Source of the DNA: an uncultured Phycisphaerae bacterium
Lineage (GTDB): Bacteria; Planctomycetota; Phycisphaerae; UBA1845; PWPN01
Assembly (NCBI GenBank): GCA_938005315.1
Contig: CALLOB010000119.1
Coordinates: forward strand, 1 to 64,000
Length of the DNA: 64,000 nt
Reading direction: 5' to 3'
Of the stretch, positions 51,110 to 59,991 are shown in pieces. The notes under the pieces were generated by a model, which ran no database searches, was not told the DNA's origin, and worked only from the letters and a program-made list of their open reading frames with translations. Position numbers and translations under genes: made by a program. How positions within the stretch are numbered: position 1 is the stretch's first letter; each line of letters begins with the position of its first letter.

Positions 51110-52246
51110 ATGACGGGGGTTGCTGATCTCAGATCGCTGGCCCGGCGGCACGGCACGCCGCTGTTCGTAGTCGATCACGACGTGCTCCGCCGCAACTTCG
51201 CGGAGTTCCGCCGGCGTCTGCCGCGGGTGCAGGCCTACTACGCGGTGAAGGCCAACCCGCTGCCGGAGGTCGTGCGGACGCTGTACGAGGCGGGGGCCAG
51301 CTTCGACGTGGCCTCCATCGGCGAGTTCCGTCTGGTCTACGAGAACATCCGCCATCTTCCCCCGCGCCGGCGGCAGGACTTCATCTGGGACAAGATCATC
51401 TACGCCAATCCGATCAAGGACCGCTCGACGCTGGAGGAGCTGGATCGCTACCGCCCGCTGGTCACCTATGACAACCTCGAGGAGATCCGCAAGATCCGCT
51501 GCCACGCCCCGCACGCCGGGCTGGCCCTGCGTATCCGCGTGCCCAACACCGGCTCGATGGTCGAACTGTCCAGCAAGTTCGGCTGCGCTCCGGGCGAGGC
51601 CGCGGACCTGATCGCCGCGGCCTTCGACGCCGGACTGACGGTCGAGGGGCTCTGCTTCCACGTCGGCAGCCAGTGCACCAATTTCGACAACTTCGTGCAG
51701 GCCCTGAACATGTCGGCCCGGGTGCTGGAGGAGTCGGAAGGCCGCGGACACCGGCTGCGGCTGCTGGATATCGGCGGCGGATTTCCGGCCCCTTACGACG
51801 GCAGCACGAAGCGCTTCCGTGAGCTGGCCCGGATCCTCAATGCCGAGTTTCGCCGGCTGTTCCCTGCGGACCTGGAAATCATCGCCGAGCCCGGACGCTT
51901 CATGGTCGCCACCGCCGCCTGGCTGGTGGCCGAGGTCATCGGCAAGGCCGACCGTGACGGCAAGCGGTGCTACTACATCAACGACGGCATCTATCACACG
52001 TATTCAGGCGTACTGTTCGACCACTGCCAGTACCGTATCCGGGCGATGCGCAAGGGCCCCGAGCAGCTTTCGGCCGTGTTCGGACCGACCTGCGACGCCC
52101 TGGACACCATCAGCCAGGCCGAACCCCTCCCGGACCTGCGGCTGGGCGACCTGGTCTACAGCGCCAACATCGGAGCTTATACCCACGCCTCGGCGACGTG
52201 GTTCAACGGCTTCCCCCCCGCCAAGGTCGTGCATGTCAACCTCTGA
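51110..52246 (+). CDS. Ornithine decarboxylase-like (fold type III PLP)
   Basis: The protein has 378 aa. ATG 51110 is preceded by GGGGAATC. Fold-type III PLP motifs are present: Lys47 in YYAVKANPLP (the PLP Schiff base), CFHVGSQC, LLDIGGGFPAPYD and EPGRFMVA. The C-terminal FGPTCDALDTI contains the Cys and Asp typical of ornithine decarboxylase and separates it from diaminopimelate decarboxylase (usually GPICES). It forms putrescine from ornithine; some relatives also accept lysine. It follows the DHS-like gene by 116 bases. Confidence 0.88.
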   Translation: MTGVADLRSLARRHGTPLFVVDHDVLRRNFAEFRRRLPRVQAYYAVKANPLPEVVRTLYEAGASFDVASIGEFRLVYENIRHLPPRRRQDFIWDKIIYANPIKDRSTLEELDRYRPLVTYDNLEEIRKIRCHAPHAGLALRIRVPNTGSMVELSSKFGCAPGEAADLIAAAFDAGLTVEGLCFHVGSQCTNFDNFVQALNMSARVLEESEGRGHRLRLLDIGGGFPAPYDGSTKRFRELARILNAEFRRLFPADLEIIAEPGRFMVATAAWLVAEVIGKADRDGKRCYYINDGIYHTYSGVLFDHCQYRIRAMRKGPEQLSAVFGPTCDALDTISQAEPLPDLRLGDLVYSANIGAYTHASATWFNGFPPAKVVHVNL

Positions 52247-52439
52247 GGCCCGGCGTGCGTCCCGCAGGGCTCGGCGGGCCGGGTCCGTACGGGTCGGGCT
52301 CCCGGCCGTAACGGTTGCCTGCTCCGGAAGTGCACGGGGGCTCCCTGACGCGACAGTGAGCGCACCGGGGTGGTCGCGCCCGGGTGGGGGCGGGATCCCG
52401 GCCCGAGGCGGCCTGTCCGCGGGGGATCGTGGTCGCCGA

Positions 52440-52784
52440 TCAGCGATGTGGTCGCTGTTGACCTGTTTGTTCGCCGGACACGTAGGGATTGGCGCCATGC
52501 CGCGGCATCCAGGCGAGGTTGGAAAGCCTGTTGTTCATCGGATTGCCGTCCAGGTGCACGGCGCGGTGGCCGTCAGGGCAGGGGCCGACGAATGCGGCCA
52601 GCACCAGGCAGGCGACGGAGGGCTCGTACGTCCGGCCGTCGCGTTTGATGCGGACATACCGCCCTCCCTTGTGCAGGCGGGTTTTCCGCGGACGCAGGCC
52701 CTCGGCGCCGCGGCGAAGAATGGTGCCGTCCGCGCGGGCGAACAGATCCGGATAGCCGGGGACGGGGCGGGCGTTGGCAGTCAT
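52440..52784 (-). CDS. NUMOD4/HNH endonuclease-like protein
   Basis: The protein has 114 aa. The N-terminus VPGYPDLFARADGTILRR is NUMOD4-like; GRYVRIKRDGRTYEPSVACLVLAAFVG follows; RAVHLDGNPMNNRLSNLAWM is an HNH motif (His77, Asp79, Asn85). Such domains occur in homing endonucleases and phage-encoded HNH proteins. It stands alone with no intron or inteliked neighbour, suggesting a mobile or phage-derived remnant. Its activity is unproven. ATG 52784 is chosen; a longer in-frame start adds an unrelated Pro/Arg-rich N-terminus. Confidence 0.75.
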   Translation of the reverse strand: MTANARPVPGYPDLFARADGTILRRGAEGLRPRKTRLHKGGRYVRIKRDGRTYEPSVACLVLAAFVGPCPDGHRAVHLDGNPMNNRLSNLAWMPRHGANPYVSGEQTGQQRPHR

Positions 52785-53080
52785 GAGTCGGCATCCGCAG
52801 AGGTTCGAGGCCGCCGGGCCGGGTTGCCGCGCCGGGCATCCGCGGGCGGTGCCACCACGAGGCATCATGTTACGCCCCTGCTTCCGCCGGGTCCAGCCCG
52901 GCCGTGGAGGACACTGGCGAGGAGATGCCGGGCCATGGGATGTCGCCGCGACCGGCGGTTCGTGATAGGATGCCGGCGTCCAAAACCGTTTCTCCCCGGC
53001 TCCGGGTCTCGCGTGCACCGACCGGCGGCATCTGTCGGCTCGTGCCGGGGAGCGGCGGCGATCTCACAGGAGCGAACACC

Positions 53081-54418
53081 ATGTCCGGATCCGATCAGGA
53101 CCACGCCGCTCACCGTCCGACCCGCCGGGGATTCCTGAAACGCGCCGCGGCCGGGGCGGCGGCCCTGAGCGTGGCTCGAGCCGCACACGCCGCCGGCACC
53201 GACGTCATCAGAGTGGGCATGATCGGCTGCGGCGGACGGGGCACCGACGCCGGCGGGCAGGCGCTGCTGGCCGGGCGCGACGTGCGGTTGGTCGCGATGG
53301 CCGATGTCTTTCGCGACCGGCTCGAGAGCTCCCGTGAGAAGCTTGCCGCCCGGTTCCCCGAACAGGTCGCGGTGGACGAGGATCACCGCTTCATCGGACT
53401 GGACGGCTACCGTCACGTGATCGAATCCTGCGACGTCGTGCTGATCGCCTGTGCCTCGAAGTTTCATCCGATGTACGCCGAGGAGGCGGTGCGCGCCGGC
53501 CGGCACGTGTTCGTGGAGAAGCCCCACGGCATCGATCCGGCGGGTGTCCGGCGCATGAAGGCGGCCTGCGATCTGGCGGCCGAACGGAAGCTCAGCGTCG
53601 TGTCCGGCCTGCACAGCCGGTTCGACGCCGGATACCGCGAGACGATCCGGCGGATTCATGACGGAGCGATCGGCGAGATCGTGGCCGTCCAGTGTCTTTT
53701 CCTGCGGGCTCCTTACGCGGTGGTGCTGCCCGACCCCGCGTGGAGCGAAATGGAGTACCAGTTCCGCAACTGGTATCACTTCTGCTGGCTCTCCGGTGAC
53801 GACGTGAGCCAGTCGCTGGTCCACAACCTCGACCGGGCATCCTGGGTCCTGCGCGAGGAGCAGCCGGTGTGGGCGTTCGGGCTGGGCGGACGGGCGGCTT
53901 CCTTCGGTCGGCCGTTCGGGGACATGTTCGACAACCACACCGTGGTCTACGAGTACGCCGGGGGGCGGCGCCTGTACGCGATGTGCCGGACGCAGGGCGA
54001 AACCTACCACAGCTACACCGACGTGATCATGGGTACCCGGGGGATCTGCCACCTTTTCGATATGCGCATCGAGGGCGAGAACCCCTGGAAGTACGAGGGC
54101 CAGGTACCCGATCCCCGCGAGGCCGAGCAGCGGGCCCTCATCGAGTCGGTCCGCCAGGGCCGGCCGATCAACAGCGGCTATCACATGTGCGACAGCACCA
54201 TGATCGCTGTGCTCGGGCAGATCGCCTGCTACAGCGGCAAGTACACCACGCTGAAGGAGTGCTGGGAGTCGGATTTCATGTTCGGGCCCGCGCCGGAGGC
54301 CGTCCGCATGGACATGGCCCCGCCCGTCCTGCCCGACGAAACCGGAAACTACCCGCTGCCGCGGCCGGGCATCACCCGCCTGCCGCTCAAGCCGCCGACG
54401 GCCACGGCGAACGCCTGA
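53081..54418 (+). CDS. Tat-exported Gfo/Idh/MocA-family oxidoreductase
   Basis: The protein has 445 aa. ATG 53081 follows AGGAGCGAAC. It begins with a Tat signal, PTRRGFLKRAAAGAAALSVA. The NAD-binding motif is VGMIGCGGRGTDAG, and the EKP motif is HVFVEKPHGID. The C-terminal half has WYHFCWLSGDDVSQSLVHNLD, typical of exported planctomycete dehydrogenases. The family oxidises or reduces sugars and inositols with NAD(P). The substrate is unknown. A Pro-rich tail ends the protein. Confidence 0.9.
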   Translation: MSGSDQDHAAHRPTRRGFLKRAAAGAAALSVARAAHAAGTDVIRVGMIGCGGRGTDAGGQALLAGRDVRLVAMADVFRDRLESSREKLAARFPEQVAVDEDHRFIGLDGYRHVIESCDVVLIACASKFHPMYAEEAVRAGRHVFVEKPHGIDPAGVRRMKAACDLAAERKLSVVSGLHSRFDAGYRETIRRIHDGAIGEIVAVQCLFLRAPYAVVLPDPAWSEMEYQFRNWYHFCWLSGDDVSQSLVHNLDRASWVLREEQPVWAFGLGGRAASFGRPFGDMFDNHTVVYEYAGGRRLYAMCRTQGETYHSYTDVIMGTRGICHLFDMRIEGENPWKYEGQVPDPREAEQRALIESVRQGRPINSGYHMCDSTMIAVLGQIACYSGKYTTLKECWESDFMFGPAPEAVRMDMAPPVLPDETGNYPLPRPGITRLPLKPPTATANA

Positions 54419-54622
54419 TCGCGCTGCCGGGCCGACGTCTCGCGTCAACGGCCGAAGGAGCCATCTTCGGGACAGGCCGTGTTCCCGATATGCCGGCCAG
54501 GGGGCACCGAGGCACGGTTTACGCCGGAGGCGTAATCGGATACTGTGACGGCGCGTTGGAGGCACCGGCGGCGCGGCCGAAGAGCCGCCAGCGGTCGCCT
54601 GAGGGGCAGGTGCGGTCAGGCT

Positions 54623-55189
54623 ATGTCCACTGACTGGGAATTGCAGCGTCGCACCGGCCGGTGTGCGGCCACGGGCCGGCCGTTCCGGGAAGGCGAATCC
54701 TACTACACGGTCCTTTTCGAGGACCCCGGGGGGTTCCGCAGGCTCGACTTCGCCGAGGAGGGCTGGAACGGACCGCCGGAGGGCTGCTTCTGCTGCTGGA
54801 AAGCCCGGGTGCCGGTCAAGGACCGTCCGCGGGCGGCCGAAGCCGTGGACTCCGCGACGCTGGTCAACCTGTTCGTGTCGCTGGAGGACGAGACTTCCGA
54901 GGCCCGGCAGGAGTTCCGCTTCGTGCTGGGTCTGCTGCTGATGCGCAAGCGCCTGGTGAGGTTCGAAGGTGCCCGGACCGAGGCCGACCGGGAATGGTGG
55001 CATCTCCGGCTGGTCGCCGACGGCAGCATTCACCGCGTGCTCAACCCCCGCCTGACGCCGGAGCGGACCGCCGAACTGAATCGCCAGCTCACGGCACTGC
55101 TGAGCGGTGAACCGGAGCCGCAGGAAGGGCCCGCCCCGGGGCGGCAGGACCGGGCGGTCGCCGCCGGCGACGCGGGCGGGGAGTCCTGA
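54623..55189 (+). CDS. Cys-rich conserved hypothetical protein
   Basis: The protein has 188 aa. It shows CAATGRPFREGESYYTVLFED near the N-terminus and GCFCCWKARVPVKD, four Cys that may bind a metal. A Leu-rich helical part (LVNLFVSLEDETSEARQEFRFVLGLLLMRKRLVRFEG, read in parts) follows. The acidic/Gly tail is variable. It lies immediately before the lipoprotein and RDD genes (the next start is 7 bases after its stop) and forms an operon with them. No family is recognised beyond a planctomycete-type layout. Confidence 0.7.
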   Translation: MSTDWELQRRTGRCAATGRPFREGESYYTVLFEDPGGFRRLDFAEEGWNGPPEGCFCCWKARVPVKDRPRAAEAVDSATLVNLFVSLEDETSEARQEFRFVLGLLLMRKRLVRFEGARTEADREWWHLRLVADGSIHRVLNPRLTPERTAELNRQLTALLSGEPEPQEGPAPGRQDRAVAAGDAGGES

Positions 55190-55196
55190 ATTGCCC

Positions 55197-56135
55197 ATGA
55201 GCGGCAACGGATTGAACTCGGGCCGCGTCCGTGCGGTCCTGTCGGTACTGACGGTTGGACTGGAGGCCGTCGCCGGCTGCGGCCGGCCGGCCGGCGGCTT
55301 CGACGTGCCGCAACCGGTCGACGACCGTCCGATGAGCGCGGTCATCGCCCGCGTCAACGCCAACGCCGCCGGGGCCGACTTCCCGATTCGCATCGGCGGG
55401 GTTCTGGCGACCGGCGAGATGCCCGAGCCCGGCGGCGGGAATCGTCGCTTCGAGGCCCGGGGGGTGGCCCTGTTCCACAAGCCCCGCAACCTCTACCTGC
55501 GGTTGCAGCCGACATGGGGCACGCTGACCGCCGGATCGAACGACGAGGCCTTCTGGGTCTGGGAGCAGTTCCAGGAATCGCGTTACTACTGGGGACTGCA
55601 CGACGAGGTGGACGAGACCGATGACCTGGACATCCCCCTGCGGCCCGACCACCTGGTGGAGGTCCTGGGTCTGGGCGACCTTCCGACCGACACGACCGGC
55701 CCTCTGGGGCCGGTGTTCTGGGTCGGAACGACGCGCTACGCGCTGCTTTTCATGGCCGAGGATGCCGCCGGTCAGCGTTACCTGACCAAGAAGATCGCCA
55801 TCGACCGGTTGGCGCCTCACCTGGTCCGATCGGTGGTCTACTTCGCTCCCGACGGGCATCCGCTGGTGATCGCCGAACTCTCGGATTACCGACCGATCGA
55901 AGGGGCGGCGGCCCTGGCTCCGCACCGCATCCGTTTCGAGTGGCCGGCCCGTCGCAGTCGGGTCGAACTGACCTTTTCAGGCATGCAGCGCTTCGACAAG
56001 CCCGAGGCCCGCGAGCGGTTCGTGCCTCCGCACGCCTCGGGGCGAGACCTGGGCGAGGTGATCCGCCTGGGAACGGCGCGGCCGACATCGTTCCCCTCCG
56101 TTCCGCCGGAAGAGACCTTCCAGGAGACGCCATGA
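55197..56135 (+). CDS. Outer-envelope lipoprotein
   Basis: The protein has 312 aa. The lipobox is VAGC (Cys28) after a hydrophobic stretch, so it is a lipoprotein. The mature part has LFHKPRNLYLRLQPTWGTLTAGSNDEAFWVW (read in parts) and later beta strands with ARRSRVELTFSGMQRFD, resembling LolA/LolB-like or DUF4292-type carrier folds; this is only a suggestion. Its TGA overlaps the ATG of the RDD gene (ATGA), so they are translationally coupled. Function unknown. Confidence 0.75.
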   Translation: MSGNGLNSGRVRAVLSVLTVGLEAVAGCGRPAGGFDVPQPVDDRPMSAVIARVNANAAGADFPIRIGGVLATGEMPEPGGGNRRFEARGVALFHKPRNLYLRLQPTWGTLTAGSNDEAFWVWEQFQESRYYWGLHDEVDETDDLDIPLRPDHLVEVLGLGDLPTDTTGPLGPVFWVGTTRYALLFMAEDAAGQRYLTKKIAIDRLAPHLVRSVVYFAPDGHPLVIAELSDYRPIEGAAALAPHRIRFEWPARRSRVELTFSGMQRFDKPEARERFVPPHASGRDLGEVIRLGTARPTSFPSVPPEETFQETP

Positions 56136-57898
56136 GGGTGCCGGCGCTGACCATCCTGGCAGCGGGGGTGCTGGGCTACGCCATGACCTCGGCGCGCGCC
56201 CTGGAGCTCACGGCCGCCGCGCCCCGGTTCAGGCTGGCCGTCGCGGGCGACGAAGAGCGGGTGTGGATCATCGCGGGCGAGGAGGATCCCCAGGTCGGCG
56301 CGGTGGTCAACTGGCTCGCCTGGCGCGAGGCGGCCGGCATGCTGTTCCGCCCGGCGTCCCTGGCGGCGCCGCCGACAGGCGTGGTCCGTCGCTGGGCGGC
56401 GGCGGGCGGGCGACTGCATGTGTTCTTCGACAATGGCGCGCACTTCTCCTACGCCGGTGCTTCCGACAGCCGTTCCAACCTCGTCCGGGCCCGGCGCGAG
56501 GCCCATCTGCCCGGACGCGTCTTGCCGGCGGCCCTGGCCGGCAGCGTGCTGCACAACCGGGGCAGGCTCGTTGCGGTGACGGATCCTGCGACCGCCGAGG
56601 CTGTGTGGGCCCGCCATGAGGAGGCTCGCCGGGCGGCGGCCAGCCGGGCGGCCGGCGCCGAGCCGTCGGCGGGAAACCCGGATCGTCCGGAGGCCGAAGC
56701 GGTGGTCGAGCCCCTGCGGCCCGGATCGTTTCACATCGTGGCCTACGACGGACTGAATTGGATTCCCGACGGCCCCTGCCCGGGCGTGGCGTCACAGGCC
56801 GCCCGGTTCTGGCTGTGTGTCACCGAGGCCCGGTATCACCTCTTCTGGCAGTCCGAGCCCACCGACCCGATGCTGAGTTACGCGGTTCGCGCCGACGGAC
56901 GCTGGCAGCAGGGCACGCCCGTGCAACTGCCGGAGGGCACCAGGCTGGTGGACGGATTCGCCGCGGTGATCAACACCCGCCTGGTCGCGGCCCTGATCTG
57001 TGAGCAGGATGAGACCGGGCCGCGGCGCTGTGCGCTGTGGGATCGCAGCGGGGCGGCCTCGCCCGGTGAACCGTGGACCCGCCTTCCGGACCTGCTGGGT
57101 GACGACGGCCAGCAGCTGACCCTGGGGAAGGAGGCTGCGATCGGGCGGTTCGCCGACCGGCTGGTGGTGGTTCGCCAGGCCGGCGGTATCTCCCAGGCGG
57201 GCCTGTATGTGCCGGCAGAGGGCGGAAAACCGGACGCCCCGTTTGCGGCGGTGCCGCTGGAGAAGGACTATCGGACCCCTGGGGTCGGGGACGGCATGCG
57301 CGACCTGCTGGCCACGATCGCCCTGGGGGCGGTCCTGCTGATGCTGGTCTGGCGGAGACAGGAGGCAGCCGGCAGACCTGTGGCACTGCCGGTGGGGCTT
57401 GCCGTGGCCGGCCTGGGGCGGCGGATGGCCGCGGCGCTGATCGATATGGCCCCGGCGGCGCTGATCGTCGGCTACCTGTGGAGCGAGCCGCTGGTCGCGT
57501 TCTACGACCAGGTTCGCGAAGCCGGCCAGATCGGTCAGACGCCGCGGTGGCCGTTGACCGTGACCTGGGCCTGGGCGTGGTTCCGGGCCGGCTATGTGGC
57601 CTACACGGTCGTCACGGAACTGTGGATGGGGGCTTCGCCGGGCAAGCGGCTCCTGGGGATCCGCGTGGCCTCGGAGTCGCTGGAGCGGCCGACAACCGGG
57701 CAGACCGTGGTCCGCAACCTCAGCAAGCTGGTCGAGCTCGAGCCGCTGCTGAAGTTCTGGCCGTTCCTGCTGGTTCTGCTGTTCACCCGCAACCGCCAGC
57801 GGGCCGGCGACCTGCTGGCCCGGACGTTGTTGATCGAGCGGCAGACGACATTCGCGTCCGGCGGGGGGCATGATCGGCCGGACGAAAGGGACCAGTGA
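56132..57898 (+). CDS. RDD-domain membrane protein with exported N-terminal domain
   Basis: The protein has 588 aa. A signal peptide (ILAAGVLGYAMTSARALEL) is followed by a roughly 350-residue extracytoplasmic part of beta-propeller-like character. A TM helix (about 393-410, LLATIALGAVLLMLVW) and then an RDD domain follow: GRRMAAALIDMAPAALIVGYLW (Arg and Asp kept), WMGASPGKRLLGIRV and NRQRAGDLLARTLLIERQT. RDD proteins are membrane proteins with proposed ion-transport or stress roles. It is coupled to the lipoprotein gene and likely works with it in the envelope. Confidence 0.82.
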   Translation: MRVPALTILAAGVLGYAMTSARALELTAAAPRFRLAVAGDEERVWIIAGEEDPQVGAVVNWLAWREAAGMLFRPASLAAPPTGVVRRWAAAGGRLHVFFDNGAHFSYAGASDSRSNLVRARREAHLPGRVLPAALAGSVLHNRGRLVAVTDPATAEAVWARHEEARRAAASRAAGAEPSAGNPDRPEAEAVVEPLRPGSFHIVAYDGLNWIPDGPCPGVASQAARFWLCVTEARYHLFWQSEPTDPMLSYAVRADGRWQQGTPVQLPEGTRLVDGFAAVINTRLVAALICEQDETGPRRCALWDRSGAASPGEPWTRLPDLLGDDGQQLTLGKEAAIGRFADRLVVVRQAGGISQAGLYVPAEGGKPDAPFAAVPLEKDYRTPGVGDGMRDLLATIALGAVLLMLVWRRQEAAGRPVALPVGLAVAGLGRRMAAALIDMAPAALIVGYLWSEPLVAFYDQVREAGQIGQTPRWPLTVTWAWAWFRAGYVAYTVVTELWMGASPGKRLLGIRVASESLERPTTGQTVVRNLSKLVELEPLLKFWPFLLVLLFTRNRQRAGDLLARTLLIERQTTFASGGGHDRPDERDQ

Positions 57899-57972
57899 GC
57901 CCCCATGGCCGAGGTCGCCGCGTCGGTTGGCCGGGCGGCCTCGGGAATCGGGGCCGGGAAGCGTGAATGGTC

Positions 57973-58001
57973 TTTAGTGCGGCGTGTTGAACCGGTACAA
58001 T
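57973..58001 (+). promoter_or_regulatory. Possible promoter of the prepilin-like gene
   Basis: TACAAT (57996-58001) with a weak -35 TTTAGT (57973-57978), spacer 17, about 144 bases before the ATG at 58145. Confidence 0.4.
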
Positions 58002-58144
58002 GAAAACGGGTCTGAGCAGTTCGGCCGGTCCGGGCCGCGAGGCGATCAGAAGGGGCGATCACAGGAATCCAGCCGGATGCGCGGCGCGGTCCGGGGGTCC
58101 GGGTCGGGCGGGTCCGGCTCACGAGCCGTGCCGGAGGTCGAAGG

Positions 58145-59083
58145 ATGCGACGGCGCGTCGGTTTCACGCTGATTGAAGTGCTGGTGGTGGCCGCGATCAT
58201 CGCGCTGCTGGTGGCCATCCTGCTGCCGGCGCTGTCCGCGGCGCGGTCCCAGGCGCGCAGCGCCGCCTGCCTGGCCAACGAACGTCAGTTCGGCGTGGCG
58301 GCCAACGCCTTCGCGGTACAGACCAGGGGCTACATCCCGCGGGGGGGCAACTACCGGACACTGCACTGGACGCAGCTGGTGGCCCGGATGCTGGGCGACC
58401 GCACCAGCTACCGGATGCCGAACGGCCAGCGCAACGTCAACCTCACGCCGGTGGAGCGCATGCCGGTCTTCCACTGCCCGGAGCGGAGGTCGATCAACCG
58501 GGCCGCTTTCCTGGATTACGTGGTCAACGCCCTGGACTCGCAGGGAACGCGCGTGGACGGCCGGTGCCGCGTGGATCCGCGCAGCGGCGTCTGGCACGAG
58601 GTACAGGGTGCCAGCCGCATCGACCTGTGGGACTTTCCCGCGGAAACGGTGTACGTGCTGGACGCCGCCACCGAGCGTCAGGCCCCGGTTCTGCAGAACG
58701 CCCGGGAGCACATCGGCGAGCTGCGCGCCGGCACCGGCCTGGGAGCCTACGCGGGCATCGACGGCTATGACGTTTATGCCGGGGGGCAGGTGCCGGCCTG
58801 GCCCGGAGCCCCGATCTTCAGGCCGCGGGCGGCGATCGACATGCACCAGGGGCGGTTCAGCAACGCGGTGTTCGTGGACGGCCACGCCGGCCGGGTGACG
58901 GCGTTCGCTCCCCGCCCCAGGACATCGGAAGACTGGAACGCGCATTACCGGTACTATCTGAAGCTCTTCGGGGTGAACCGCAGACTGATCGGACAGATGG
59001 ACGTCAGCCGGGCGATGGAACTGTCCACCAGCCCGATGTCCCCGGACTGCGAGAGCCGCGACCTGACCGATCAGTTCTTCTGA
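58145..59083 (+). CDS. Prepilin-like protein with H-Xn-DG domain
   Basis: The protein has 312 aa. The N-terminus is [20 protein letters not shown], a type IV prepilin cleavage/methylation motif with Glu5. Near the C-terminus, [17 protein letters not shown] is the 'H-Xn-DG' processing-associated motif common in planctomycetes; it has ten residues between His and Asp instead of the usual nine. Such proteins are abundant, short-pseudopilin-like, and probably exported through a type II-like system. A second TM or binding domain is not seen. No pilin machinery gene is nearby. Confidence 0.85.
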   Translation: MRRRVGFTLIEVLVVAAIIALLVAILLPALSAARSQARSAACLANERQFGVAANAFAVQTRGYIPRGGNYRTLHWTQLVARMLGDRTSYRMPNGQRNVNLTPVERMPVFHCPERRSINRAAFLDYVVNALDSQGTRVDGRCRVDPRSGVWHEVQGASRIDLWDFPAETVYVLDAATERQAPVLQNAREHIGELRAGTGLGAYAGIDGYDVYAGGQVPAWPGAPIFRPRAAIDMHQGRFSNAVFVDGHAGRVTAFAPRPRTSEDWNAHYRYYLKLFGVNRRLIGQMDVSRAMELSTSPMSPDCESRDLTDQFF

Positions 59084-59141
59084 GTCGCCGGCGCGGCCCG
59101 ATCAGCCGGAGCGCCGCCGAGGCCGGATCACGGAACAGCCC

Positions 59142-59903
59142 ATGCCCGCGCCGCCCGTCGTCAGCATCGTGATCGCGACCTACAATCGCGTCACGCGGCT
59201 GCAGCGCTGCATCGACCGGATCCGCGCGAACGTCTCGCTTCCACGCGAGATCGTCGTCGTCGGCGGGGCCTCGCCCGACGGCACCGCCGAGTGGGCGGCG
59301 GCCCAGCCGGACATCCGCTTCATTCGCGAATACCGCCGCCAGGGCGCCTGCAAGGCCTACAACCGCGGCTTCCACGAGGCCCGCGGCACCTACGTGATGT
59401 GGCTCAACGACGACTCGTATCCTCTGCCCGGATCGGTCGAGGCGGCGGTGGCGACCATCGAACGCCCGGACCTGGCGGACGTGGGCATGGTGGCCTTCTA
59501 CCATAACTTCGACCGGACCCGCAACCGCCTGGATTCCGTCGAGCATGAAGGCGTCGTGTACAGCGTGTTCAACGTCCGCGGCGTGCCTTACGCCAACTTC
59601 GGCCTCCTGCGGCGATCGCTCCTCGAGCGGCTGGGATGGCTCGACGAGGGCTACTACTTCTGTGCCTGGGATCCGGACCTCTCGCTCAAGGTGCAGCGCG
59701 AGGCCGGGCTGCTGGTGGTCGGCTGCCGGCAGGCCCTGGTCTACCACGAGGAGCTGATCGACGATCGCAAAAGCGAAGACCTGGCGGTCTGGGACGCCGA
59801 TAACGCCCGGTTGTTCGCCAAGTGGAACCTGCCGCCCAAAGACAGCTACCCCGACCCCGCGCCGGCCTACCGGCGGCTGCTGAAGGAGCGAGGTCTCGCC
59901 TGA
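59142..59903 (+). CDS. Family-2 glycosyltransferase
   Basis: The protein has 253 aa. GT2 motifs: VSIVIATYNRVTRLQRCIDRI, VVVGGASPDGT, MWLNDDSYPLPGSVEAA (metal-binding Asp pair) and DEGYYFCAWDPDLSLKVQREA. It is soluble (no TM) and probably adds a sugar to a polysaccharide or glycolipid. Donor and acceptor are unknown. It ends 88 bases before the 3' end of the minus-strand enolase-superfamily remnant. Confidence 0.85.
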   Translation: MPAPPVVSIVIATYNRVTRLQRCIDRIRANVSLPREIVVVGGASPDGTAEWAAAQPDIRFIREYRRQGACKAYNRGFHEARGTYVMWLNDDSYPLPGSVEAAVATIERPDLADVGMVAFYHNFDRTRNRLDSVEHEGVVYSVFNVRGVPYANFGLLRRSLLERLGWLDEGYYFCAWDPDLSLKVQREAGLLVVGCRQALVYHEELIDDRKSEDLAVWDADNARLFAKWNLPPKDSYPDPAPAYRRLLKERGLA

Positions 59904-59991
59904 CGCCGCGGCGGGTCGCCGGCCCGGAGGGGCGCCTTCGGGGAGATGAGGCCGGAAGAACGGCCTTCCCGACCGGCCCACGGAGCGGTAC

